This document shows, one piece after another, positions 47,130-55,733 of a stretch of DNA of 64,000 bases. Position 1 is the stretch's first letter, and every line of letters starts with the position of its first letter. The notes under the pieces were generated by a model. That model searched no databases. It worked only from the letters and a program-made list of their open reading frames with translations, and was not told where the DNA came from. A program made the position numbers and the translations under genes. The stretch is from an uncultured Methylococcaceae bacterium (GTDB lineage: Bacteria > Pseudomonadota > Gammaproteobacteria > Methylococcales > Methylomonadaceae). The stretch lies in NCBI GenBank assembly GCA_903938485.1, contig CAJADF010000040.1, positions 16,103 to 80,102 of the forward strand, written 5' to 3'.

Positions 47130-49049
47130 ATGAAAAAATATATACTCAATACACTTCTTTGGAGTGTTGTTTTAGCCGGAGCCTTTTTAATATTCAATCG
47201 CGTAAATACTGCTCCGCCGGTTGATGACTCAATCGCGTATTCAGACTTTATTGTTAAAGTAAAAAATAAATTAGTTGATCGTGTTGAAATGACTGGATCT
47301 ATGATTAAGTTGCGAACTAACGATGGTCAAAATTTAGAAACATACAATCCAAATGATCCGCATTTAATTGATGATCTTTTAAGTGCCGGTGTGCAAGTAA
47401 GAACAAAACCACCTGCTCAGCAATCATTACTCATGCAAATGTTTATTTCATGGTTCCCTATGTTGCTATTAATAGCCGTATGGATTATCTACATGCGTAG
47501 AAGTCAAGGTGGTGGCATGGGTGCTAATTCTTTCGGTAAAAGCAAAGCTAAATTACTTGAAGAAGATAAATTAACCGCAACCTTTGCTGATGTAGCTGGC
47601 TGTGAAGAAGCTAAAGAAGAAGTAACCGAGTTAGTAGACTTCTTAGCGGATCCACAAAAATTCCAAAAATTGGGTGGCAAAATCCCCCGCGGCATCTTAA
47701 TGGTAGGCCCTCCAGGTACTGGTAAAACTTTATTAGCTAGAGCAATCGCAGGTGAAGCGGGTGTTAAATTCTTCACAGTCTCTGGTTCTGATTTCGTTGA
47801 AATGTTCGTGGGTGTTGGTGCATCTCGTGTTAGAGACATGTTTGCCCAAGCTAAAGAACATGCACCTTGTATCATCTTTATAGATGAAATTGACGCAGTA
47901 GGTCGTCAACGTGGTGGTGCTGGCATGGGTGGCGGTAATGATGAAAGAGAACAAACTCTTAACCAATTACTCGTTGAAATGGATGGCTTTACTGGCAATG
48001 AAGGTGTAATTGTTATCGCAGCAACTAACCGCTCCGATGTATTAGACAAAGCGCTATTAAGACCAGGCCGATTTGATCGTGAAGTTAACGTGGGATTACC
48101 TGATGTTAAAGGTCGTGAGCAAATCTTAAATGTACACATCAAAAAAGTTCCGGCTGCAAATGATGTTAACTTAAAAGATATCGCAAGAGGAACACCTGGG
48201 TTTTCTGGTGCTGAGTTAGCTAATGTGGTGAACGAGGCCGCTCTGTTCGCAGCTAGATCTAATAAAACCAAAGTTAACATGAGTGACCTTGAAAAAGCCA
48301 AAGACAAAATCTTAATGGGTGCTGAAAAACACACTATGGTGATGTCTGAAGACGACAAATTGTTAACCGCATATCACGAAGCAGGTCATTGTATCGTAGG
48401 TGAATTATCACCTGATCATGATCCAGTTTACAAAGTAAGTATTATGCCTAGAGGTAGAGCATTGGGTATTACCATGTTCTTACCAGAAAGAGATCAATAC
48501 AGTGCAAGTAAACGTAAATTAGAAAGCCAAATCGCCAGCTTATTCGGTGGTCGAATTGCAGAATTGATGATTTACGGTGGTGATAGAGTAACTACGGGTG
48601 CATCAAACGACATTGAAAGAGCGACAGAATTGGCTCGTAAAATGGTAACTCGTTGGGGCTTCTCAGAGAAATTGGGTCCTTTAGTTTATGGTGAAGAAGG
48701 TGGCCAACCATTTATGGGTTACCCAGGTTCACAAGGTAGCAAAGTATCAGGTGTGGTTGCTGAGCACATTGATGAAGAGATTCGTGCAGTCATCGATTGT
48801 AACTATCAACGTGCACAAACCATCTTACAAGATAACATCGAAATCCTACACAAAATGGCTGACGCCTTAATGAAATGGGAAACAATCGATAAAGATCAAA
48901 TCGATGATTTGATGAGTGGGAAAGATGCTCGTCCTCCAAAAGAAGATGAAGAGCCCACTAAAACCGTTTATACAAAGCAGGAAAAAGTTGAATTAAAAAA
49001 ACCAGTCAATACTAATATCAACAAAAACAAACCTGCTGGACAAGTTTGA
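47130..49049 (+). CDS. ftsH: ATP-dependent zinc metalloprotease FtsH
   Basis: The 639-residue membrane-anchored AAA+ protease degrades unstable membrane and cytosolic proteins such as LpxC and sigma-32 in relatives. Two transmembrane helices (about 5-24 and 100-119) flank a periplasmic domain. Walker A is GPPGTGKT, Walker [14 protein letters not shown], the [13 protein letters not shown], and the zinc motif HEAGH with downstream Asp in [12 protein letters not shown]. The codon choice looks more biased toward common codons than in neighbours, as in a highly expressed gene. An intrinsic terminator follows. It is not next to rlmE/ftsJ, the common arrangement. Confidence 0.97.
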   Translation: MKKYILNTLLWSVVLAGAFLIFNRVNTAPPVDDSIAYSDFIVKVKNKLVDRVEMTGSMIKLRTNDGQNLETYNPNDPHLIDDLLSAGVQVRTKPPAQQSLLMQMFISWFPMLLLIAVWIIYMRRSQGGGMGANSFGKSKAKLLEEDKLTATFADVAGCEEAKEEVTELVDFLADPQKFQKLGGKIPRGILMVGPPGTGKTLLARAIAGEAGVKFFTVSGSDFVEMFVGVGASRVRDMFAQAKEHAPCIIFIDEIDAVGRQRGGAGMGGGNDEREQTLNQLLVEMDGFTGNEGVIVIAATNRSDVLDKALLRPGRFDREVNVGLPDVKGREQILNVHIKKVPAANDVNLKDIARGTPGFSGAELANVVNEAALFAARSNKTKVNMSDLEKAKDKILMGAEKHTMVMSEDDKLLTAYHEAGHCIVGELSPDHDPVYKVSIMPRGRALGITMFLPERDQYSASKRKLESQIASLFGGRIAELMIYGGDRVTTGASNDIERATELARKMVTRWGFSEKLGPLVYGEEGGQPFMGYPGSQGSKVSGVVAEHIDEEIRAVIDCNYQRAQTILQDNIEILHKMADALMKWETIDKDQIDDLMSGKDARPPKEDEEPTKTVYTKQEKVELKKPVNTNINKNKPAGQV

Positions 49050-49063
49050 GGTGCGCTCATTCG

Positions 49064-49089
49064 AGGGGAGCTTAGGCTCCCCTTTTTTT
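49064..49089 (+). terminator. Intrinsic terminator after ftsH
   Basis: GGGGAGC, a TTAG loop, GCTCCCC and then seven T residues form a textbook terminator 15 bases past the stop. Confidence 0.92.
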
Positions 49090-49259
49090 GTGCCTGGAGT
49101 TTTGTGAAAATAAGTTGTTTCGATATCTAGCAAGTATTCTGTAACTATTTTAAAAATGATAAGTGGCCATCTCACAACGCCACTATTTTTAAGATACTGA
49201 GTTAATTGATCGGTATTATTGCGCTGATTACGCTAATAACCAGAGTTGAAATTGTGGTG

Positions 49260-49740
49260 TTAGGAACGGATGACGTAGTTTCTCCACCTAAACTCGTAGT
49301 GACCTCAGTAACTATTCCAGTAGCCGGAACTAATGTTGCAGTGCTAGTGATAGATGTTGCAGTGTTAGGCACGGATAATGTAGTTTCTCCACCTAAACTC
49401 GTAGTGACTTCGGTAACTATTCCGGTAACTGGGACTAATGTTTCAGTGCTAGTGACAGATTTTGCAGTGTTAGGAACGGATGATGTAGTTTCTCCACCTA
49501 AACTCGTAGTGACCTCGGTAATTATTCCGATAACTGGGACTAATGTTACAGTGTTAGTGATAGATGTTGCAGTGTTAGGAACGAATGATGTAGTTTCTTC
49601 AGCTAATCTTGCAGACATCTCGGTAACTATTTCAGTAACGGGAGTTGTTACTGCATTGCTAGGGACGAATGCTGCTATTTCTCCGGCAAACTTAGCAATA
49701 ATCTCTACGATTACTCCAATAACCAAAGCTGATAGTGCTA
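49260..49740. repeat. 105-bp tandem repeat open in both directions
   Basis: Units begin at 49260, 49365, 49470 and 49575 (exact 105-base steps), with a shortened fifth unit at about 49659. The first three are nearly identical; the last two are diverged. Because 105 is a multiple of three, one plus-strand frame (49206-49823, TTG start) and one minus-strand frame (49726-49202, and open back to a stop at 49780) both stay open. The minus reading is Thr/Ser/Val-rich (TEVTTSLGGETTSSVPNT) with a hydrophobic opening, the plus reading Val/Thr-rich (VVTSVTIPVAGTNV). Neither has a good ribosome site or ATG, so coding is unproven. Confidence 0.8.
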
Positions 49741-49900
49741 GTTTAGTAGTAGGTACTGGAATATCGATCAGGATTGATCAAAGATTACATTCAATGACTA
49801 AATCTCTGGTAACGGTTCTTTGATATCAAACTACCATCATTAATATTTAAGTCATAGGATGTGCTAAACGACAGTGAAGCGCATCTTTAGTGGTTCCAGC

Positions 49901-50719
49901 TTAACTATTTTTTATCGCCCAAGCGACATCCGCCGCTTGGCGGTTTTCTTTTACATCATGCACTCTAAATAACTGCACCCCGGCCATAACACCTAAGGCG
50001 GTGGTTACGGCGGTAGCTGTTACTAATTCTGCGGGTTCAGTTACATTGCAGATAGTGCCCATAAAGCGTTTACGACTGGTGCCTAGTAATACAGGGAAGC
50101 CTAAGGCTACAAACTTATCTAAATGTGCTAATAATTCCAGATTATCTTGTTTGCGTTTACCGAAGCCAATGCCGGGGTCAATGAGGATATTTTCTTTTTT
50201 AATGCCCGATTGAATGGCAGATGCAATTTGCGTTAATAAAGTGTTAATCACTTCAGGCACCACATCGTCATAGTAAGGGTTGTCTTGCATGGTTTTAGGT
50301 GTGCCTTGTCGATGCATTAAAATGATGGGCACCTGAAATGTTGCGGCGACTTTTAATATCTCAGGGTCTTCAAGCCCCGCGCTTACATCATTAATAATAT
50401 TGGCACCCGCTTCAAGGGCGGCTTTAGCGACTCGGCTTGAGGTAGTATCAATACTGATTAAAATATCACTGTTGAGTGTTTGTCTTACAGCCTTGATAAC
50501 TGGAATAACCCGTTGTTGCTGTTCAGCAGGAGATACTGGCTCTGAGCCCGGGCGGGTTGATTCGCCACCGATATCAATAATGTCCACACCTTCTGATATC
50601 ATGCGTTTAACTTGAGATATTGCCGCATTAATATCAGAAAATTTTCCACCATCTGAGAAACTGTCAGGGGTGACATTTAAAATTCCCATGATAAGTGGTT
50701 TGGTAAATTGGCTGAACAT
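49901..50719 (-). CDS. folP: Dihydropteroate synthase FolP
   Basis: The 272-residue TIM-barrel enzyme joins p-aminobenzoate to dihydropterin pyrophosphate in folate synthesis. Motifs: MGILNVTPDSFSDGG, DIGGESTRPGSEP, IDPGIGFGKRKQDN and LLGTSRKRFMG. The C-terminal FRVHDVKENRQAADVAWAI is also typical. All are intact. It is divergent from the pterin-cofactor operon with a 75-base gap, although folP usually sits beside ftsH and glmM; here ftsH is the next complete gene on its 3' side, beyond the repeat. Confidence 0.96.
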   Translation of the reverse strand: MFSQFTKPLIMGILNVTPDSFSDGGKFSDINAAISQVKRMISEGVDIIDIGGESTRPGSEPVSPAEQQQRVIPVIKAVRQTLNSDILISIDTTSSRVAKAALEAGANIINDVSAGLEDPEILKVAATFQVPIILMHRQGTPKTMQDNPYYDDVVPEVINTLLTQIASAIQSGIKKENILIDPGIGFGKRKQDNLELLAHLDKFVALGFPVLLGTSRKRFMGTICNVTEPAELVTATAVTTALGVMAGVQLFRVHDVKENRQAADVAWAIKNS

Positions 50720-50758
50720 GTCTAAACGCTCCTCTGCGTTGCGATGGTTAGAATCAGG

Positions 50759-50764
50759 TATAAT
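50759..50764 (+). promoter_or_regulatory. -10 box candidate for the cofactor operon
   Basis: A perfect TATAAT lies 30 bases upstream of the dmrB-like ATG. No good -35 is present at 16-18 bases, so it may depend on an activator or be fortuitous. Confidence 0.35.
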
Positions 50765-50794
50765 GCGGGCTTAATTTTAATTGTTAACGCTGTC

Positions 50795-51349
50795 ATGACT
50801 ACACCACGACTCGCTTGGGCCATTACCGGTTCGGGTCATTATATAGAAGAATGTCTAAATTTCGTGCTTACAATCGATAATGTCGATTTGTATTTGAGTC
50901 AGGCTGCCGAAGAAGTCATAAAAATGTATGGCTTTAATCTAAATGATATCCGCGAAAAAATGCCGGTTTATCGAGACAAAGCCGCATCCTCACCTCCGGT
51001 AGGTCTGTTTTATTCGGGGTATTACCATACCTTTGTAATGGCACCTGCCACGTCCAATACCGTTGCTAAATGTGTGTTAGGTATCGCAGATTCTTTAGTG
51101 ACTAATTTATTTGCGCAAGCGGGTAAATGTCGGGTGCCCAGTATTGTGTACCCTTGTGATATTGCACCTGAGATGGAAACCACAGCCCCTAAAGGCAAAA
51201 TGGTGATGGTGTATCCTCGACAAATTGATCTTGAAGCGACTGATAAATTGGCGACGATTGAATACACACAGATCGTTAAAAGTGTCGATGAGTTAATAGC
51301 GAGTGTTAAGACCCGCATAGAGACCGTAGCTCAAGGAATTAATCCATAA
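50795..51349 (+). CDS. dmrB: DmrB-like archaeal-type flavoprotein
   Basis: The 184-residue FMN protein of the archaeoflavoprotein (AfpA) group is related to dihydromethanopterin reductases that complete tetrahydromethanopterin synthesis. Visible are the flavoprotein opening LAWAITGSGHYIEE, the FMN-phosphate region YSGYYHTFVMAPATSNTVAKCVLGIADSLVTN and CDIAPEMETTAPKGKMVMVYPRQIDLE. The start is ATG 50795; the 17-codon extension to 50744 has no support. It is first of four tightly packed cofactor genes; the next ATG follows its TAA directly. Confidence 0.87.
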   Translation: MTTPRLAWAITGSGHYIEECLNFVLTIDNVDLYLSQAAEEVIKMYGFNLNDIREKMPVYRDKAASSPPVGLFYSGYYHTFVMAPATSNTVAKCVLGIADSLVTNLFAQAGKCRVPSIVYPCDIAPEMETTAPKGKMVMVYPRQIDLEATDKLATIEYTQIVKSVDELIASVKTRIETVAQGINP

Positions 51350-52741
51350 ATGGCGGAGCATTTATTATTTTTAACGGGTAAGTTAGCCGAAAAACAGTTG
51401 CGTAATATTCTGGAGAAAATGCAGCCAGAGTTTACGTATACGGTGCATCAATTGGGTATTAAAGTCGCGGCCTTAATGACTGCTGATATGATCGGACGTC
51501 GTCTGCAGGAAACTTTTGGTGCTGATCGTATGATTGTACCAGGTCGGTGCCGGGGTGATTTAGAGGCTTTATCTAAAGATTTGGGTTTACCGGTGGTGCG
51601 AGGCCCAGAAGAGCTTAAAGATTTGCCGCAATATTTTGGTAAAGCCGCGCAAAAGCCGAATTTATCGCATTATAAAGTTAAGATATTCGCAGAAATTGTC
51701 GATGCCCCCAATGTGTCTGTGGATGAGGTGCTTAAACGCGCGCATTACTATAAAAGTGTGGGTGCGGATGTGATTGATATTGGTTGCTTACCTAGCACCG
51801 AATTTCCACACATGGAAGAAATTATCCAAACCTTAAAGCAAGAAGGCTTTACGGTGAGCATTGATTCCTTAGACGCCAATGATTTGTTAAGAGGCGGTAA
51901 GGCGGGTGCAGATTATATGCTGAGCCTGCATGAAAGTACTATATGGATTGCCGATGAAGTAGCGGCTACGCCTATTTTAATTCCCGAAAAGCATGAAGAT
52001 TTAGCGTCTTTAGATAGAGCGATTGAGATTATGCAGGCTAAAAATCGGGACTTTATTGTTGACCCTATTTTAGATCCCTTGCATTTTGGATTTACGGATT
52101 CGGTGGTGCGCTATCATAGCGTCAGAAAAAAATATCCAACTATTGAAATGATGATGGGGGTAGGGAATATTACCGAGTTAACTCATGCGGATACCGCGGG
52201 GATGAATGCCTTGTTATTAGGTATGTGTTCTGAGTTAAATATTAATAGTATTTTAGCTACGCAAGTGAGCAAACATGCGTGTAGAGCCGTTAAAGAAGCA
52301 GATTTAGCAAGACGCATTATGTATGCGGCTAAACAACAAGATACCTTACCAAAACACATAGATGCGGGTTTAATGGCTGTGCATGAAGTGTCGCCATTTC
52401 CGTATTCTTATGAGGAAATTAAGGACTTAGCGGGTCAGATTAAAGACCCCAATTATCGGGTACAAATCAGCCCAGAGGGCATTCATATTTTTAACCGTGA
52501 TGGTTTGCACAGCGCTATTGATCCTTTTGAGTTATATCCAAAATTAAAAGTGGAAACTGATGGGGGGCATGCCTTTTATTTAGGGGTTGAATTAGCCAGA
52601 GCAGAAATTGCTTGGCAATTAGGTAAGCGTTTTACTCAAGATCAGTCTTTAACCTGGGGCTGTGCAACTGATCAATTAGAACAAACCGTTGATCTGCATA
52701 CCTTTAAGCCAGTCGGCACTACTTTACAAAAATCTTCATGA
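51350..52741 (+). CDS. DUF6513 / dihydropteroate-synthase-like protein of H4MPT synthesis
   Basis: The 463-residue protein joins an N-terminal domain of about 110 residues (LFLTGKLAEKQLRNILEKM) to a dihydropteroate-synthase-like barrel (ADVIDIGCLPSTEFP, IDSLDANDLLRGGKAGADYMLSLHEST, FIVDPILDPLHFG, MGVGNITELTHADTAG) and a C-terminal extension. It belongs to the set of methylotroph genes required for tetrahydromethanopterin but with an unsettled step. It differs from FolP by lacking the NVTPDSFSDGG opening. It overlaps the DUF447 gene by 4 bases. Confidence 0.85.
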   Translation: MAEHLLFLTGKLAEKQLRNILEKMQPEFTYTVHQLGIKVAALMTADMIGRRLQETFGADRMIVPGRCRGDLEALSKDLGLPVVRGPEELKDLPQYFGKAAQKPNLSHYKVKIFAEIVDAPNVSVDEVLKRAHYYKSVGADVIDIGCLPSTEFPHMEEIIQTLKQEGFTVSIDSLDANDLLRGGKAGADYMLSLHESTIWIADEVAATPILIPEKHEDLASLDRAIEIMQAKNRDFIVDPILDPLHFGFTDSVVRYHSVRKKYPTIEMMMGVGNITELTHADTAGMNALLLGMCSELNINSILATQVSKHACRAVKEADLARRIMYAAKQQDTLPKHIDAGLMAVHEVSPFPYSYEEIKDLAGQIKDPNYRVQISPEGIHIFNRDGLHSAIDPFELYPKLKVETDGGHAFYLGVELARAEIAWQLGKRFTQDQSLTWGCATDQLEQTVDLHTFKPVGTTLQKSS

Positions 52742-53301
52742 TTCAAGAACTCATTGTTACTACCCAGAATGCATCTGGGGAGACTCATCTAGCGCCTATG
52801 GGTATTCATTTACTGGGAGATGAGATTGTCATTTTACCTTTTAAGCCATCGACGACACTTAATAATATCCTTGAATCTAAAGTGGCTGTACTAAATTATT
52901 GTGATGATGTGCGCGTGTTTGCGGGATGTTTAACAGGGCGCCGTCTGTGGCCTTTGCAACCAACTGCAGTGATTAAGGGTCAGGTATTGGCGTGTGCTTT
53001 GGCGCATACGGAGCTTGAGTTAGTGCGCATTGAAGACGATGACACGCGTCCTAAGTTATTTTGTAAAGCCGTACATAGTGCTAATCATGCGCCGTTTACA
53101 GGTTTTAATCGTGCGCAGTATTCTGTGTTAGAGGCGGCTATATTAATCAGTCGTTTAAAATGGTTGCCTATGGAAAAGATTGACGCTGAGATAGATTATT
53201 TGCGAATTGGCTTAGATAAAACTGCCGGTGCCAGAGAGTTAGAAGCCTGGTCTTGGTTAATGCAAGTGATTGATGAGCATAAAACGGAGCAAACGCTATG
53301 A
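52738..53301 (+). CDS. DUF447 FMN-binding-like protein of the cofactor operon
   Basis: The 187-residue protein matches DUF447, a split-barrel flavin-binding-like family shared by methanogens and methylotrophs. The opening IQELIVTTQNASGETHLAPMGIHLLGDEIVILPFKPSTTLNNI and the RYNR-like HAPFTGFNRAQYSVLEAAIL segment fit. It overlaps its neighbours on both sides by 4 bases (ATGA), implying coupled translation. The reaction is unknown; involvement in H4MPT or methanofuran synthesis is inferred from conservation and position. Confidence 0.82.
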   Translation: MIQELIVTTQNASGETHLAPMGIHLLGDEIVILPFKPSTTLNNILESKVAVLNYCDDVRVFAGCLTGRRLWPLQPTAVIKGQVLACALAHTELELVRIEDDDTRPKLFCKAVHSANHAPFTGFNRAQYSVLEAAILISRLKWLPMEKIDAEIDYLRIGLDKTAGARELEAWSWLMQVIDEHKTEQTL

Positions 53302-54014
53302 CCGGCATGTTAGCGAGTGTTAATAGCCTTGCTGAAGCGCGTTTGGTTTTGCAAGCTGGCGTAGATATTATTGATCTTAAACAGCCAGAGCAAGGGGCTT
53401 TGGGGGCCTTAGCCTTAGCGGATGTAAGAGCTATTGTGCAGGAAGTGATTGGCCGATGCCCAGTTAGTGCGACGGTAGGTGATTTACCCATGCAACCCGA
53501 GTTGGTTTACAACGCAGTTAAAGCGATGGCTGACACGGGTGTTGATTATGTAAAGATTGGCTTTTTCCCCGGTGGTGATTGGCAAAGTACGTTAGATAAG
53601 TTGTCCGGTTTAACAGGTTTATCCGTAAGTCTTGATGATTCAATCAGTTCATTTACAGCTCAAAAAACTAAGTTAATTGCGGTTTTATTTGCGGATACTC
53701 AGCCTGATTTTGCTATTTTATCTGCTTTAAAGGCGTCGGGTTTTGCCGGCGTTATGGTTGATACCATGGATAAAAATTGTGGTTCATTAACACAGTTAAT
53801 GTCAGAACAAGAGTTGGCTTTGTTCGTTAAGCAAGCCAAAGCATTAGATTTGTTATGCGGACTAGCGGGCTCATTAAGACTGGCTGATATGGATTTATTA
53901 TTGGCATTACAAGCTGATTATTTAGGTTTTAGAGGTGCTTTATGCCAAGCTCATGAACGAGTAGGGCAGTTAAATTTATCCGCTGTAATCGCTATAAAAA
54001 AATTGATTTCATAA
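53298..54014 (+). CDS. mfnB: (5-formylfuran-3-yl)methyl phosphate synthase MfnB
   Basis: The 238-residue TIM-barrel enzyme condenses two molecules of glyceraldehyde-3-phosphate to the furan precursor of methanofuran (known from archaea). The family opening MLASVNSLAEARLVLQAGVDIIDLKQPEQGALGAL carries the active-site Lys in DLKQPEQG. VDYVKIGFFPGGDW and FAGVMVDTMDKNCGSL follow, with another Lys. It is the last gene of the operon. Its presence supports a C1-oxidation pathway with methanofuran-dependent formyl transfer. Confidence 0.9.
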   Translation: MTGMLASVNSLAEARLVLQAGVDIIDLKQPEQGALGALALADVRAIVQEVIGRCPVSATVGDLPMQPELVYNAVKAMADTGVDYVKIGFFPGGDWQSTLDKLSGLTGLSVSLDDSISSFTAQKTKLIAVLFADTQPDFAILSALKASGFAGVMVDTMDKNCGSLTQLMSEQELALFVKQAKALDLLCGLAGSLRLADMDLLLALQADYLGFRGALCQAHERVGQLNLSAVIAIKKLIS

Positions 54015-54110
54015 TGTTTTTGTTGAGAAAACTAATAATTTAACTCTGCTCATTAACAGGTATCGCGTATAATTTGCCGGTAACTGCAACTTATTTAAAA
54101 GATTTGGATC

Positions 54111-55328
54111 ATGTCAATTAGCCTTAGAAAAATTACCCATCAAGTTTTAGTCGGCGATGTAAAGGTTGGAGGTGGTGCTCCTATCGTCGTTCAATCAATG
54201 ACCAATACTGATACTGCTGATGTAGCCGGTACAGTTAAACAAATTATGGAATTAGCTAAAGCGGGTTCTGAGTTAGTCAGAATCACGGTTAATTCAGAAG
54301 AAGCGGCGCAAGCTGTCGCTGAAATTCGTCAGACTTTAAATGATAATGGCTGTACTGTTCCTATCGTAGGTGATTTTCATTTTAATGGTCATAAACTCTT
54401 AGAAAAATACCCAGATTGTGCGGCGGCTTTAGATAAATATCGTATCAATCCAGGTAATGTGGGTCGTGGTAAAAGCCGTGATCCACAGTTTCAACAAATG
54501 ATTGAATTTGCCGTTAAATATAATAAACCTGTACGTATCGGTGTTAACGGTGGTAGTTTGGATCAGTCTGTTTTAACACGCTTATTAGATGAAAACAGAG
54601 CCTTAGCACATCCAGAACCTTTAGCGGCTGTAACGCGTAAAGCCATTGTGTTATCTGCTTTAGAAAGCGCTGCTAAAGCTGAAGAATTAGGCTTAGGTAA
54701 AGATAAAATCATCCTTTCTTGCAAAATTAGTAATGTACAAGAGTTGATTAATATCTACCAAGATTTATCGAGCCGTTGTGATTATGCCTTACATTTAGGT
54801 TTAACTGAGGCAGGAATGGGCTCTAAAGGTATCGTGTCATCTGCAGCAGCTTTATCTGTATTAATGCAACAAGGTATTGGCGATACGATTCGTATTTCTT
54901 TAACACCTGAGCCAGGTGGAGCAAGAACGCAAGAAGTGGTGGTTGGTCAAGAAATTTTACAAACCATGGGCTTTAGATCATTTACACCGATGGTTATTTC
55001 ATGCCCGGGTTGTGGTCGTACCACCAGTGATTATTTCCAAAAGTTAGCGATGGACATTCAAACGTATTTACGTGATCAAATGCCAGTATGGCGTACGCAA
55101 TATCCGGGTGTAGAAACGATGGAAGTTGCCGTAATGGGTTGTGTGGTTAACGGTCCTGGTGAAAGTAAGAATGCGAATATTGGTATTAGTTTACCGGGTA
55201 CTGGCGAATCTCCTGTTGCACCTGTTTACGAAGATGGTGAGAAAACCGTCACCCTTAAAGGCGATAAAATCGCGGAAGAATTCCAAGAAATCGTGCAACG
55301 CTATATTGAAACGCATTACGCGCCTTAA
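54111..55328 (+). CDS. ispG: 4-hydroxy-3-methylbut-2-enyl diphosphate synthase IspG
   Basis: The 405-residue [4Fe-4S] enzyme of the MEP isoprenoid pathway converts the cyclic diphosphate to HMBPP. It has [25 protein letters not shown], the substrate barrel [10 protein letters not shown] and [15 protein letters not shown], and [16 protein letters not shown]; these hold the three cluster cysteines. Length is normal. It lies 96 bases after mfnB and is followed by a terminator, so it may be transcribed with or independently of the cofactor operon. No promoter was clear. Confidence 0.96.
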   Translation: MSISLRKITHQVLVGDVKVGGGAPIVVQSMTNTDTADVAGTVKQIMELAKAGSELVRITVNSEEAAQAVAEIRQTLNDNGCTVPIVGDFHFNGHKLLEKYPDCAAALDKYRINPGNVGRGKSRDPQFQQMIEFAVKYNKPVRIGVNGGSLDQSVLTRLLDENRALAHPEPLAAVTRKAIVLSALESAAKAEELGLGKDKIILSCKISNVQELINIYQDLSSRCDYALHLGLTEAGMGSKGIVSSAAALSVLMQQGIGDTIRISLTPEPGGARTQEVVVGQEILQTMGFRSFTPMVISCPGCGRTTSDYFQKLAMDIQTYLRDQMPVWRTQYPGVETMEVAVMGCVVNGPGESKNANIGISLPGTGESPVAPVYEDGEKTVTLKGDKIAEEFQEIVQRYIETHYAP

Positions 55329-55353
55329 TATTACTTAGGTATTACCCTTAAAT

Positions 55354-55400
55354 AAAGCCTCTTGATGAGTGAATGAATCATGCCTCACAAGGGGTTTTTT
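55354..55400 (+). terminator. Terminator candidate after ispG
   Basis: AAGCCTCTTG pairs with CAAGGGGTTT (two wobbles), with an inner TGAG/CTCA pair and a 14-base loop, followed by T residues. It lies about 25 bases past the ispG stop. Confidence 0.6.
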
Positions 55401-55528
55401 ATGCGTGTTATTTTATAATTGAGTTGTCTCTACCCTAGACAAAGAGTATTTTTAGGGTAAATTTAAGTTGGGTAATTTCGTCACTTAACGGGATTAATTT
55501 TATTAAATTTGGTTTAGAGGAGGTGTGT

Positions 55529-55666
55529 ATGGGACCTTATTATCAAAAAACAGCACAAGGTGTAGGTGGTATTGTTGAGACTTTTTATGATAATCCTATT
55601 TTAATGGTGCTGTTAGTCGGTGGTTTTGTAGCTTTAGGTGCATGGTTTTGGCGTAACGCTAAGTAA
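55529..55666 (+). CDS. 45-residue single-pass membrane protein
   Basis: A short frame of 45 codons starts at ATG 55529, just after AGAGGAGGTG, one of the strongest Shine-Dalgarno sequences in the window. The product begins MGPYYQKTAQGVGGIVETFYDNP and has one hydrophobic helix (ILMVLLVGGFVALGAWF, residues 24-40) ending in WRNAK, so the C-terminus is probably cytoplasmic. No family is recognised. It lies between the ispG terminator and a sigma-54 activator, 67 bases upstream of it. The strong ribosome site and tidy membrane topology make it likely real. Confidence 0.65.
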   Translation: MGPYYQKTAQGVGGIVETFYDNPILMVLLVGGFVALGAWFWRNAK

Positions 55667-55733
55667 TATAGTTGGTTTATAGAAAGCTTTCATGTATTGT
55701 TTAAACAATTAATGACATGCCTTCAAATAGTGA

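Noticed and set aside
47504..48358. Reverse-strand frames inside ftsH
   Set aside because: They have no family resemblance and mirror the strongly biased codon use of ftsH.
49260..49740. CRISPR-like array
   Set aside because: Units are directly adjacent with no unique spacers, and unit length (105) is far above CRISPR repeat size.
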